Shown here piece by piece: positions 6,847-14,964 of a stretch of 64,000 nucleotides of DNA (position 1 is its first letter; the number at the start of each line of letters is the position of its first letter). The position numbers and the translations under genes were made by a program. A model generated the notes under the pieces. The model saw only the letters and a program-made list of their open reading frames with translations, searched no databases and was not told the DNA's origin. This DNA comes from Intestinimonas sp052065695 (GTDB lineage Bacteria > Bacillota > Clostridia > Oscillospirales > Oscillospiraceae). The stretch spans positions 1-64,000 of the forward strand of contig NZ_JBQHTM010000014.1 in assembly GCF_052065695.1 (NCBI RefSeq), given 5' to 3'.

Positions 6847-7590
6847 ATGACCTTAGCCGAATACTTCAGCGCCCATCCCAGAGCCGCCCTGGCCTTCTCC
6901 GGCGGCGTGGATTCCGCCTACCTGCTGTGGGCGGGCAGGCACTACGGCTGTGACCTCACGGCCTACTATGTCCACACCGCCTTCCAGCCGGAATTCGAAT
7001 TCCGGGACGCCCGGCGTCTGGCCGAAGATGTCGGCGTTCCCATGGTGGTGGTGGAGGCCGACATCCTGTCGGTGCCCCTGGCCGCCGCCAACGGGCCCGA
7101 CCGCTGCTACCACTGCAAGACCGCCCTCTTCACCAAGCTGTGGGAGTGCGCGCGCCGGGACGGCCACACCCTGCTGCTGGACGGCACCAATGCCTCTGAC
7201 GACGCCGGGGACCGCCCCGGCATGAAGGCCCTCCGGGAGCTGGCAGTGGAGTCCCCCCTGCGGCTGTGCGGACTCACCAAGGCCGATGTCCGGGCGGCCT
7301 CAAAGGAGGCTGGCCTCTTTACCTGGGACAAGCCTGCCTACGCCTGCCTGGCCACCCGCATCCCCACTGGCCGGACCATCATCAAAGAGGACCTGGAGCG
7401 GGTGGAGAAGGCGGAAGACACCCTCTTTGCCCTGGGGTTCACCGACTTCCGGGTACGGCTCCTGGCCGACGCCGCCCGCATCCAGCTGCCGGAGGGCCAA
7501 TGGGGCAGAGCCGCCACCCAGCGGCAGGAGATCCTGGCCGCCCTGAAGCCCTGGTTTTCCGCGGTGACCCTGGACCTGGAGACACGATGA
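6847..7590 (+). CDS. larE: LarE, sulfur-inserting enzyme of nickel-pincer nucleotide synthesis
   Basis: A 247-aa ATP pyrophosphatase-type enzyme. LarE adenylylates the pyridinium dicarboxylate mononucleotide made by LarB and adds sulfur to make the nickel-pincer nucleotide precursor. The PP-loop SGGVDS is at residues 18-23. The family cysteine, the sulfur donor in the sacrificial type, is in YACLATRIP (Cys167). There is also RCYHCK (Cys87, Cys90), so three cysteines are available, as in LarE forms proposed to hold a [4Fe-4S] cluster and act catalytically. The start at 6847 follows GAGGAGG. It is first in the run larE-larB-larC-nik, behind the leader terminator. No larA racemase gene is in the window. 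Confidence 0.92.
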   Translation: MTLAEYFSAHPRAALAFSGGVDSAYLLWAGRHYGCDLTAYYVHTAFQPEFEFRDARRLAEDVGVPMVVVEADILSVPLAAANGPDRCYHCKTALFTKLWECARRDGHTLLLDGTNASDDAGDRPGMKALRELAVESPLRLCGLTKADVRAASKEAGLFTWDKPAYACLATRIPTGRTIIKEDLERVEKAEDTLFALGFTDFRVRLLADAARIQLPEGQWGRAATQRQEILAALKPWFSAVTLDLETR

Positions 7591-7605
7591 GAAGGAGGAG
7601 CGGAC

Positions 7606-8373
7606 ATGGACAACAAGCATGAGATTCTGGAGCTCTTACGGGCCGTGGCTGCGGGAAAGACCGCCCCGGAGGACGCCCTGCTGGAGCTGAAGACGGAGCC
7701 CTTCGCCGACCTGGGCTACGCCAAGGTGGACTTCCACCGGGGGGTCCGTCAGGGCGCCGCCGAAGTCATCTACGGGGCCTCCAAGACGGCGGAGCAGATC
7801 CTGGGTATCGTCCGGGCCATGGGGGAGCGGCACTGCCGCAACATCCTCATCACCCGCATGAACCAGGAAAAGGCCGACGTCCTCACCCAGGCCGGTGTGG
7901 ACCTGGAGTACCACGCCGACGCCCGGCTGGGCATCGCCCTGCCCGGTCCCCGGCCCACTCTGGGCTCCATCGCGGTGTGCACCGGCGGCACCAGCGACCA
8001 GCCGGTGGCCGAGGAGGCCGCCCTCACCGCCGAGGCCATGGGCAACAAGGTCACTCGGCTCTACGACGTGGGCGTGGCCGGCCTCCACCGACTCCTCTCC
8101 AATCTGGAGTCCCTCATGTCCGCCCGGTGCGTCATCGCCGTGGCCGGCATGGAGGGGGCTCTGGCCTCGGTGGTGGGCGGACTGGTGGACTGCCCCGTGG
8201 TGGCCGTCCCCACCAGCGTGGGCTACGGCGCCAGCTTCGGCGGCCTCTCCGCCCTGCTGGCCATGCTCAACTCCTGCGCCTCCGGGTGCAGTGTGGTCAA
8301 CATTGACAACGGCTTCGGCGCCGGTTATCTGGCCAGCATGATCAATCAAATGGAAGGACTGGAGGAGAAGTAA
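7606..8373 (+). CDS. larB: LarB, pyridinium-3,5-biscarboxylate mononucleotide synthase
   Basis: A 255-aa protein homologous to PurE-type carboxylases. LarB carboxylates and hydrolyses nicotinic acid adenine dinucleotide to start nickel-pincer nucleotide synthesis. The wording is typical throughout: VIYGASKTAEQILGIV, TGGTSDQPVAEEAALTAEAM, YDVGVAGLHRLL, VAGMEGALASVVGGL and PTSVGYGASFGGLSALLAM near the C-terminus. An AAGGAGGAG ribosome-binding site precedes the ATG, 15 bases after larE. It is cytoplasmic and full length. The genes are adjacent and co-directional, which fits one pathway transcribed together. Confidence 0.93.
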   Translation: MDNKHEILELLRAVAAGKTAPEDALLELKTEPFADLGYAKVDFHRGVRQGAAEVIYGASKTAEQILGIVRAMGERHCRNILITRMNQEKADVLTQAGVDLEYHADARLGIALPGPRPTLGSIAVCTGGTSDQPVAEEAALTAEAMGNKVTRLYDVGVAGLHRLLSNLESLMSARCVIAVAGMEGALASVVGGLVDCPVVAVPTSVGYGASFGGLSALLAMLNSCASGCSVVNIDNGFGAGYLASMINQMEGLEEK

Positions 8374-8374
8374 C

Positions 8375-9784
8375 GTGAAAACCCTTTACATTGAATGTGC
8401 CATGGGGTGTGCCGGGGACATGCTCACCGCCGCCCTCTTTGAGCTCCTGAGCGAGGAGCAGAAGACCGGCTTTCTGGAGAAGATGAACGGCCTGGGCCTT
8501 CCCGGCGTCCACGTGGAGGCGGAGCCGGCGGTGACCTGCGGCATCGCGGGCACCCATATGGCAGTGACCGTCCACGGCCATGAGGAAGGGGACCACGACG
8601 ACCACCACCATGATCACAACCACCACGGGCATGACCATGATGGTCACGACCACGAGCATCATGAGCACCCCGATCATGACCACGATCACCACGACCACGA
8701 GCATGGGCACGTACACGCTGTCCTCCATCTCCATGCGCACGACCATATCCATGACCACGTGCATGAGCACGACCACGTACACGATCACGACCATGGGCAT
8801 GACCATCCCCACGAGCACGAACATGGGCATGAACACCACCATCACCACGCCTCTCCCGACCACATCCGGGACCTCATCGACGGCATGGACCTGCCGGATG
8901 AGGTCAAAGTCTGTGCCCGAAGCGTCTATGACGCCATCGCCCAGGCCGAGGCCAAGGCCCACGGCTGCCCCGTGGGCGAGGTCCACTACCACGAGGTGGG
9001 GGCCCTGGACGCCGTGGCCGACGTGGTGGGGGCCTGCTACGCCCTGTGGCTCCTCTCCCCCGACCGGATCGTCGCCTCCCCCGTCCACGTGGGCAGCGGC
9101 ACCGTCCGCTGCGCCCATGGCGTGATGCCGGTGCCCGCCCCCGCCACCGCCAACCTGCTCACCGGCGTGCCCACCTACGGCGGCGAGGTCTTTGGGGAGC
9201 TGTGCACCCCCACCGGCGCCGCCCTGCTGGTCACCTTTGCCCAGTCCTTCGGCCCCATGCCCGCCCTGGCGGCGGACAAGGTGGGCTGCGGCGTGGGCCG
9301 GAAGGTCTTTGACCGGCCCAACTGCGTCCGGGTCTTCCTGGGCGAGAGCGAAAACAGCGCCAACGGCTCCATCAGTGAGCTGGTGTGCAACATCGACGAC
9401 ATGACCCCCGAGGCCCTGGCCTACGCCTGCGAGCAGCTGCGCGCGGAGGGGGCCCTAGACGTTTACACCCTGCCCGGCACCATGAAGAAGGGCCGCTCCG
9501 GCCACCTGCTGATGGTGCTGTGCGCCCCCTCTCAGGAGGCCCGGATGGCCCGGGCCGTCCTCACCCACACCACCACCATCGGCCTGCGGGCCCGCCGGTG
9601 TGAGAAGTATTTCCTCACCCCCGGTGCTGCCACTGTCTCCACCCCCTACGGGGAGATCGACGTCAAGACGGCGGAGGGCTTCGGCCTCTCCAAGGTCAAG
9701 CCGGAACACGCCTCGGTGGCCGCCGCTGCCAGGGCCCACGGCGTGCCCTATCAGACCGTCTGGCAGGCAGCATTGAACAAGTAA
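8375..9784 (+). CDS. larC: LarC, nickel insertase with a very long histidine-rich insert
   Basis: A 469-aa LarC, the CTP-dependent enzyme that inserts nickel into the pincer nucleotide. It starts at GTG one base after the larB stop, with GGAGGAG inside larB. It is a single uninterrupted gene; in Lactobacillus plantarum larC is split and made by frameshifting. Residues about 68-165 form a histidine/aspartate tract with roughly 48 histidines in under 100 residues (for example HDHDGHDHEHHEHPDHDHDH), followed by the conserved core (HEVGALDAVADVVGACYAL, and CNIDDMTPEALAYACEQL). The tract is much longer than the short His runs common in LarC and probably stores or funnels Ni(II), like the His-rich region of HypB. 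Confidence 0.92.
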   Translation: MKTLYIECAMGCAGDMLTAALFELLSEEQKTGFLEKMNGLGLPGVHVEAEPAVTCGIAGTHMAVTVHGHEEGDHDDHHHDHNHHGHDHDGHDHEHHEHPDHDHDHHDHEHGHVHAVLHLHAHDHIHDHVHEHDHVHDHDHGHDHPHEHEHGHEHHHHHASPDHIRDLIDGMDLPDEVKVCARSVYDAIAQAEAKAHGCPVGEVHYHEVGALDAVADVVGACYALWLLSPDRIVASPVHVGSGTVRCAHGVMPVPAPATANLLTGVPTYGGEVFGELCTPTGAALLVTFAQSFGPMPALAADKVGCGVGRKVFDRPNCVRVFLGESENSANGSISELVCNIDDMTPEALAYACEQLRAEGALDVYTLPGTMKKGRSGHLLMVLCAPSQEARMARAVLTHTTTIGLRARRCEKYFLTPGAATVSTPYGEIDVKTAEGFGLSKVKPEHASVAAAARAHGVPYQTVWQAALNK

Positions 9785-9799
9785 ATTCAGGAGGTCTTT

Positions 9800-11365
9800 A
9801 TGAAGCGACTTCTCCCCTGCCTGCTCTCCCTCACCCTCATTGCCGGCTGCGCCGCCGGCGGCACAGCTGCTACCACGCCCGTACCCGAGCATCCCGCCGA
9901 CGAGGTGGTGGTGGTCATGGGCCCCACCTCGGAGCCTGAGGCCGGCTTCGATCCCGCCTTCGGCTGGGGTGCCGGCGAGCACGTCCACGAGCCCCTCATC
10001 CAGTCCACCCTCACCGTCACCAACGCCGACCTCACCATCGGCTACGACCTGGCCACCGACATGTCCGTCAGCGACGACGGCCTCACCTGGACCGTCACCA
10101 TCCGTGATGACGTCTCCTTCACCGACGGCGAAGCCCTGACGGCGGAGGACGTGGCCTTCACTTACAACACCGTCAAAGCCACCTCCTCGGTCAACGACTT
10201 CACCATGCTCTCCTCCGCCGAGGCGGTGGACGACACCACGGTGCGCTTTCACATGAACACCCCCTACTCCATCTGGCCCTATACCATGGCCATTGTGGGC
10301 ATCGTTCCCGAGCACGCCTATGACAGCGCCACCTACGGCTCCAACCCCATCGGCTCCGGCCGATACACCCTGGTCCAGTGGGACCGGGGGGAGCAGATCA
10401 TTCTGAAGGCCAACCCGGACTACTACGGCGAGACCCCCAAGATGAAGAAGGTCACCATCCTCTTCATGGAGGAGGACGCCGCCTTCCTGGCAGTCCAGGC
10501 GGGACAGGCCGACCTGGCCTACACCTCCGCCGTCTACGCTGACCAGAGTCCGGCTGGGTACTCCCTCCTCTCCTGTGAGAGCGTGGACAACCGGGGCATC
10601 AACCTGCCCACCGAGGGCAACCCCGTCACCGCCGACCTGGCCGTCCGCCGGGCCATCAACATCGGGGTGGACCGGGAGGAGATGATCCAGAACGTCCTGA
10701 GCGGCTACGGCACCCCGGCTTACAGCGTCTGCGACAAGCTGCCCTGGTACAACCCCGCATCCGAGGTAAATTATGATCCCGAAGAGGCCGTGCGTCTGCT
10801 GGAGGAGGCGGGCTGGGTCCTGGGGGACGACGGCGTCCGGGTGAAGGACGGCGTCCGGGCCGAGCTCAACATCCTCTATTCCACCGGCGACTCGGTGCGC
10901 CAGGCCCTGGCCGCCGACCTCTCCAATCAGCTCGCCGAGCTGGGTATCGCCTGCACCACCGAGGGCGTGGGCTGGGACACCGCCTATGACCGGGCCCTTA
11001 CCACTCCCCTGGTGTGGGGCTGGGGCGCCCACACCCCCATGGAGCTCTACAACATCTACCACACCATGCCCGACACCGGCACCGCCCTCTACTCCCCCTA
11101 CTCCAACCCCACTGTGGACAGCTATATGGATCAGGCCCTTCAGTGCTCTGACCTGGAGGAGTCCTATGAGCTGTGGCAGAAGGCCCAGTGGGACGGCACC
11201 ACCGGCGTCACCCAGGACGGCGACATCCCCTGGGTATGGCTGGTGAACGTCAACCACCTCTACTGGGTCCGGGACGGGCTCCAGGTGGCCGAGCAGAAGA
11301 TCCACCCCCACGGCCACGGCTGGTCCATCGTCAACAACGTGGATCAATGGTCCTTCGTTTCCTAA
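9800..11365 (+). CDS. ABC transporter substrate-binding lipoprotein, nickel/peptide family
   Basis: A 521-aa family 5 solute-binding protein (NikA/DppA/OppA fold). The N-terminal lipoprotein signal ends in LIAGC (Cys17), so it is anchored outside the membrane. Family features include LTWTVTIRDDVSFTDGEALTAED in two overlapping stretches, AVRRAINIGVDREEM and the Tyr-rich lobe linker. Near the C-terminus HPHGHGW could hold a metal. It follows larC after 15 bases with AGGAGG. Placement between nickel-cofactor genes and an importer makes nickel or a nickel chelate the likely substrate. The family also binds peptides, so this is inference from context. Confidence 0.85.
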   Translation: MKRLLPCLLSLTLIAGCAAGGTAATTPVPEHPADEVVVVMGPTSEPEAGFDPAFGWGAGEHVHEPLIQSTLTVTNADLTIGYDLATDMSVSDDGLTWTVTIRDDVSFTDGEALTAEDVAFTYNTVKATSSVNDFTMLSSAEAVDDTTVRFHMNTPYSIWPYTMAIVGIVPEHAYDSATYGSNPIGSGRYTLVQWDRGEQIILKANPDYYGETPKMKKVTILFMEEDAAFLAVQAGQADLAYTSAVYADQSPAGYSLLSCESVDNRGINLPTEGNPVTADLAVRRAINIGVDREEMIQNVLSGYGTPAYSVCDKLPWYNPASEVNYDPEEAVRLLEEAGWVLGDDGVRVKDGVRAELNILYSTGDSVRQALAADLSNQLAELGIACTTEGVGWDTAYDRALTTPLVWGWGAHTPMELYNIYHTMPDTGTALYSPYSNPTVDSYMDQALQCSDLEESYELWQKAQWDGTTGVTQDGDIPWVWLVNVNHLYWVRDGLQVAEQKIHPHGHGWSIVNNVDQWSFVS

Positions 11366-11397
11366 CCTACTTTTCTTGAAAGAAAAGTAGGCAAAAG
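11364..11397 (+). repeat. Palindromic hairpin between the binding-protein and permease genes
   Basis: CCTACTTTTCTT, loop gaaa, then GAAAAGTAGG directly after the stop codon, followed by caaaagaactttatt and a T-rich run. It could act as a terminator or RNA-processing site that makes the binding protein more abundant than the permease. Its palindromic form also resembles dispersed intergenic repeats. Confidence 0.55.
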
Positions 11398-11440
11398 AAC
11401 TTTATTATTTTTTCTTGTTTACAGTCAGCAGACAACCTTT

Positions 11441-11464
11441 GCCCTCCCCTGGAAAGGGGAGGGC
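11441..11464 (+). other. Second stem-loop in the nikA-nikB gap
   Basis: GCCCTCCCCT, loop ggaa, AGGGGAGGGC: a perfect 10-bp stem about 35 bases before the permease start. It has no T run, so it is more likely an RNA-stability or processing element than a terminator. Confidence 0.5.
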
Positions 11465-11500
11465 GATTCATCCATTTTAATCGAAAGGAGGTCCCCGCCC

Positions 11501-12511
11501 ATGGCCCATCGTCTGGGTTTCGCCGGCAAAAAGCTCCTGCGCATGGTACTGCTCCTGCTGGGGGTGAGCCTGGCGGCCTTTCTCCTCATGTCGGCCTCCC
11601 CCCTGGACCCCTTGCAGACCAACGTGGGCCAGGCCGCACTGGGCACCATGAGCCAGGAGCAGATCGCCCAGCTGGAGGACTACTGGGGGGTCAACGACCC
11701 GCCCCTGGAGCGGTACCTGGGCTGGCTCACCGACGTCCTCCACGGGGATATGGGGACCTCCCTCCTCTACCGGGTGCCCGTCACCCAGGTCCTGGCGGAG
11801 CGGCTCCAGAGCTCCCTGTGGCTCATGGCTGCCGCCTGGGTCCTCTCCGGCCTTCTGGGTCTGCTGCTGGGCACCGTGGCCGCCGCCTGCCGGGGCCGCT
11901 GGCCCGACAGGCTCATCCGGGGCTGGTGTCTCCTCATCTCCAGCACCCCTACCTTCTGGCTGGCCATCCTCCTCCTCATGGTCTTCTCCGTGTGGCTGGG
12001 CTGGCTGCCCATCGGCCTCTCCGCCCCCATCGGCGCCCAGGCCAGCGCCGTCACCCTGGCTGACCGGCTCCGCCACGCCATCCTCCCCGCCCTCACCCTC
12101 AGCGTCACCGGCCTTGCCAACATGACCCTCCACACCCGGGAAAAGCTCTGTGACGTGCTGGAGTCGGACTACGTGCTCTTCGCCCGGGCCCGGGGGGAGT
12201 CCACCCTCTCCATCCTCTGGCACCACGGCCTCCGGAACATGGCCCTCCCCGCCATCACCCTTCAGTTCGGGTCCATCAGCGAGATCTTCGGCGGCTCGGT
12301 GCTGGTGGAGCAGGTCTTCTCCTACCAAGGACTGGGCCAGTGTGCCGTGACGGCGGGACTGGGCAGCGACCTCCCCCTGCTGCTGGGGGTCACAGTGGTG
12401 AGCGCCGCCCTAGTCTTCGGCGGCAACCTCATCGCCGACCTGCTCTACGGCGTGGTGGACCCCAAGATCCGGGCCAGGGTCCGGGCCCGCGGCCGGAAAG
12501 GAGGCGCATAG
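11501..12511 (+). CDS. nikB: ABC transporter permease, NikB/DppB type
   Basis: A 336-aa inner-membrane permease with about six helices. The first helix and following loop (VLLLLGVSLAAFLLMSASPL) are typical of DppB/NikB. The cytoplasmic coupling loop reads ESDYVLFARARGESTLSILW, the EAA-type motif that contacts the ATPases. An AAAGGAGG ribosome-binding site precedes the ATG. It pairs with the next gene, one base downstream, to form the membrane channel. Substrate inferred as nickel from the lar genes upstream; peptide import is the alternative. Confidence 0.82.
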   Translation: MAHRLGFAGKKLLRMVLLLLGVSLAAFLLMSASPLDPLQTNVGQAALGTMSQEQIAQLEDYWGVNDPPLERYLGWLTDVLHGDMGTSLLYRVPVTQVLAERLQSSLWLMAAAWVLSGLLGLLLGTVAAACRGRWPDRLIRGWCLLISSTPTFWLAILLLMVFSVWLGWLPIGLSAPIGAQASAVTLADRLRHAILPALTLSVTGLANMTLHTREKLCDVLESDYVLFARARGESTLSILWHHGLRNMALPAITLQFGSISEIFGGSVLVEQVFSYQGLGQCAVTAGLGSDLPLLLGVTVVSAALVFGGNLIADLLYGVVDPKIRARVRARGRKGGA

Positions 12512-12512
12512 C

Positions 12513-13340
12513 ATGGACCGTCTCCTCAACCAGCGGCAGCGGGCCCTGCTTCTCTCCGTCTTCGCCGCCCTGGTCCTGCTGGTCGTGACCGTGGCCGGGC
12601 TTCTCCTCGCCGACGCCGCCGTGGTCACCGACTTCTCCCGCAAAAACCTGGCGCCCTGCCTGGCCTACCCCTTCGGCACCGACTGGATGGGTCGGGACAT
12701 GCTCTCCCGCACCCTCACCGGCCTCTCCCTGAGCATCCGCATCGGGGTGCTGACGGCGGCGGTGAGCGCCGTGGTAGCCCTGGCGGTGGGCACCGCCGCC
12801 GCTACCCTGGGCCGCCGGGTGGACGCTGTCCTCTCCTGGTGCATCGACCTGGTCATGGGCATCCCCCACATCCTGCTGGTCATGCTCATCTCCCTGGCCT
12901 TCGGCAAGGGCTTTCTCGGCGTGGTGGCCGGCGTGTCCCTGAGCCACTGGACCTCCCTGTCCCGGCTCCTCCGGGGCGAGGTCCTCCAGCTCCGGGGCGC
13001 CCCCTACATACTGACGGCGGAAAAGCTGGGCCGCACCAATCTCCAGGTGGCCCGGGATCACCTGCTCCCTCACCTGCTTCCCCAGTTCCTCACCGGCCTC
13101 ATTCTCCTTTTCCCCCACGCCATCCTCCACGAGGCCAGCGTCACCTTTCTGGGCTTCGGACTCTCTTCGGAGCAGCCCGCCATCGGCGTCATCCTCTCCG
13201 AGAGCATGAGCTACCTCACCACCGGCAAGTGGTGGCTGGCTTTCTTCCCCGGCCTGGCCCTGGTGGCCACGGTGGCCCTCTTCGCCCTGCTGGGGGACCG
13301 GCTCCGCCGCATCCTGGACCCGGCCACCATCCATCAATGA
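12513..13340 (+). CDS. nikC: ABC transporter permease, NikC/DppC type
   Basis: A 275-aa partner permease. The N-terminal helix is followed by the DppC/NikC signature FGTDWMGRDMLSRTLTGLSL, and the EAA-type loop reads TAEKLGRTNLQVARDHLLPH. It ends in FLGFGLSSEQPAIGVILSES and a last helix. It starts one base after nikB, so translation is coupled. Length and domain order are normal for the family. Confidence 0.83.
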   Translation: MDRLLNQRQRALLLSVFAALVLLVVTVAGLLLADAAVVTDFSRKNLAPCLAYPFGTDWMGRDMLSRTLTGLSLSIRIGVLTAAVSAVVALAVGTAAATLGRRVDAVLSWCIDLVMGIPHILLVMLISLAFGKGFLGVVAGVSLSHWTSLSRLLRGEVLQLRGAPYILTAEKLGRTNLQVARDHLLPHLLPQFLTGLILLFPHAILHEASVTFLGFGLSSEQPAIGVILSESMSYLTTGKWWLAFFPGLALVATVALFALLGDRLRRILDPATIHQ

Positions 13341-13356
13341 ACAAGGAGGCTTGCCC

Positions 13357-14274
13357 ATGACCCCCCTCTTATCCGTGGAGCACCTCTCCATCTCCTTTAT
13401 TCAATATGATCGGGGCACCCGCCGCCGCATTCTTCCCGCCATCCGGGACCTGGACCTCACCATTGACCGGGGGCAGGTGGCGGCGGTGGTGGGCTCCAGC
13501 GGCTCGGGTAAAAGCCTGCTGGCCCACGGCATTCTGGGCATCCTGCCCTACAATGCCCACATGGAGGGGACCATCACCTATGACGGCGCCCCCCTCACTC
13601 CGCAGCGGGCCGCCGCCCTCCGGGGGCGGGAGATCGTGCTGGTGCCCCAGTCGGTGAGCTATCTGGACCCCCTCCGGAAGGTGGGGCCCCAGGTGGGGCC
13701 GGACAAAAAAGCCGTGCGGGCCGTTCTGGGCCGGTACGGTCTGGGACCGGAGACCGAGGAACTCTACCCCTTCCAGCTCTCCGGCGGTATGGCCCGGCGG
13801 GTCCTCATCTCCACCGCCGTGGCCGCTTCCCCCGCCCTGGTCATCGCCGACGAGCCCACCCCCGGCCTGGACGTCCGGGCGGCGGGCCGCATTTTAGGCC
13901 ACTTCCGGGAGCTGGCCAACGCCGGGGCTGGCGTTCTCCTCATCACCCACGACCTGGAACTGGCCCTCACCATCGCCGACAAGGTGGCCGTGTTCTACGC
14001 TGGTGAGACGGTGGAGGAGGCCTCCGCCGGGGACTTTGACCGGCTGGAGGACCTGCGCCACCCCTATACCCGTGCCCTGTGGCGGGCCCTCCCCCAGCAC
14101 GGCTTCCACCCCATCCCCGGCACCCAGCCCTACCCCGGCGCCCTTCCGGAGGGCTGTCCCTTCGCTCCCCGCTGCCCCAAACGCACAGCGGAGTGTAGCG
14201 GCGAGGTGCCCTACCGCCCCCTGGACGGCGGCTTCGTCCGCTGTCTCTACCCGGAGAGGGGGAACGCCTCATGA
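13357..14274 (+). CDS. nikD: ABC transporter ATP-binding protein, NikD/DppD type
   Basis: A 305-aa ATPase with Walker A GSSGSGKS, signature LSGGMARR, Walker B ALVIADEP and the H-loop THDLE. The C-terminal extension has CPFAPRCPKRTAEC, the cysteine motif of the Opp/Dpp/Nik branch (an Fe-S site in some members). The ATG at 13357, seven bases after AAGGAGG, is preferred over the TTG at 13351. Its stop overlaps the start of the next ATPase gene (ATGA). Confidence 0.85.
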   Translation: MTPLLSVEHLSISFIQYDRGTRRRILPAIRDLDLTIDRGQVAAVVGSSGSGKSLLAHGILGILPYNAHMEGTITYDGAPLTPQRAAALRGREIVLVPQSVSYLDPLRKVGPQVGPDKKAVRAVLGRYGLGPETEELYPFQLSGGMARRVLISTAVAASPALVIADEPTPGLDVRAAGRILGHFRELANAGAGVLLITHDLELALTIADKVAVFYAGETVEEASAGDFDRLEDLRHPYTRALWRALPQHGFHPIPGTQPYPGALPEGCPFAPRCPKRTAECSGEVPYRPLDGGFVRCLYPERGNAS

Positions 14275-14870
14275 TCCTGGAAGCCAGAGATCTCACCTTC
14301 CGCTACCACCCCAAGGGCCCCGCCGTCATAGAACATCTGGACCTCACCCTTCAAAGTGGGGAGCGTTTGGGGCTCACCGGCCCCTCCGGCCGTGGCAAGA
14401 CCACCCTATGCCGGCTGCTGGCGGGCTACGACCGGCCTGACACCGGTGAAGTGTTTCTGGACGGCAAGCCCCTCTCCACTTACCGGGGCTACTGCCCGGT
14501 GCAGGTGGTGTGGCAGCACCCGGAGCTGGTGGTGGACCCCCTGCGCACCCTGGGCGCCACCCTGGCCGAGGGCTGGGCGGTGGAGGAGCGGGTCCTCACC
14601 GGGCTCCATATCGAGCCGGGCTGGCTCACCCGCTACCCCTCCGAGCTCTCCGGCGGTGAGCTTCAGCGGTTCTGTGTGGCCCGGGCCCTGGGCCCCGCCA
14701 CCCGCTTTCTCCTGTGCGACGAGCTCTCCGCCATGCTGGACCTCATCACCCAGGCCCAGATCTGGTCCTTTCTCCTGGAAGAGGCGGAGCGCCGGGGCCT
14801 GGGGCTCCTCATCGTCAGCCACAGCGCCCCCCTGCTGGAGCGGCTGTGCACCCGCACCCAGGCCCTTTGA
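14271..14870 (+). CDS. nikE: ABC transporter ATP-binding protein, NikE type (short)
   Basis: A 199-aa ATPase with Walker A GPSGRGKTT, signature LSGGELQR, and Walker B LLCDELSAMLD, where the usual proline after DE is leucine. It is about 60 residues shorter than common NikE/DppF proteins because it ends soon after the H-loop (VSHSAPLLERL). The last gene of the element, it overlaps nikD by ATGA and is followed by a strong terminator and the right attachment site. Probably functional as the second ATPase of the importer. Confidence 0.82.
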   Translation: MILEARDLTFRYHPKGPAVIEHLDLTLQSGERLGLTGPSGRGKTTLCRLLAGYDRPDTGEVFLDGKPLSTYRGYCPVQVVWQHPELVVDPLRTLGATLAEGWAVEERVLTGLHIEPGWLTRYPSELSGGELQRFCVARALGPATRFLLCDELSAMLDLITQAQIWSFLLEEAERRGLGLLIVSHSAPLLERLCTRTQAL

Positions 14871-14878
14871 CAAAGACA

Positions 14879-14912
14879 GCGCCCCGGACCATTGCGGTCC
14901 GGGGCGCCCTTT
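14879..14912 (+). terminator. Intrinsic terminator at the end of the lar-nik genes
   Basis: GCGCCCCGGACC, loop attgc, GGTCCGGGGCGC followed by CCTTTCATTTC. It ends cargo transcription about 30 bp before the right junction, keeping it out of the antisense strand of feoB. Confidence 0.85.
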
Positions 14913-14920
14913 CATTTCGG

Positions 14921-14964
14921 CATCCCACCGGGTCCTCTTCACATGGTGAGGGCCTGTTTGCCGC
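14921..14964. other. attR: right junction of the element in feoB
   Basis: The element arm 14921-14939 begins CATCCCA and runs to the core CACATG at 14940-14945; feoB sequence follows. In the minus-strand reading the FeoB frame runs GCC CTC ACC ATG and meets TGA at once inside the element. With the left-side feoB sequence instead, the codon becomes TGC and the conserved CMGLGCN motif continues. Confidence 0.8.

Larger units (their letters stand above)
3360..14945. mobile_element. Integrative element with serine recombinase, inserted in feoB; cargo BMC shell-eutP-lar-nik
   Basis: The element sits between the two halves of feoB. CACATG occurs at both ends (3360-3365 and 14940-14945), giving a unit of 11,580 bp. 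The recombinase stop codon is 45 bp from the left end, the standard place for an integrase. No conjugation, phage or replication genes are visible, so it is either mobilised in trans, a relic, or a circle-forming genomic island. Cargo: two EutS-like shell proteins, EutP, LarE, LarB, LarC and a five-gene nickel-type ABC importer. Rejoining the ends restores the feoB frame without a scar. That is strong evidence for site-specific insertion rather than rearrangement. Confidence 0.9.

Noticed and set aside
8580..8850. Apparent tandem repeat rich in CATGACCAC
   Set aside because: It is the coding sequence for the LarC histidine tract and stays in frame throughout; not a CRISPR or non-coding repeat array.
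9455..11347. Long minus-strand frame of 630 codons
   Set aside because: Antisense shadow of larC and the binding-protein gene, both of which are clear families with good ribosome-binding sites.
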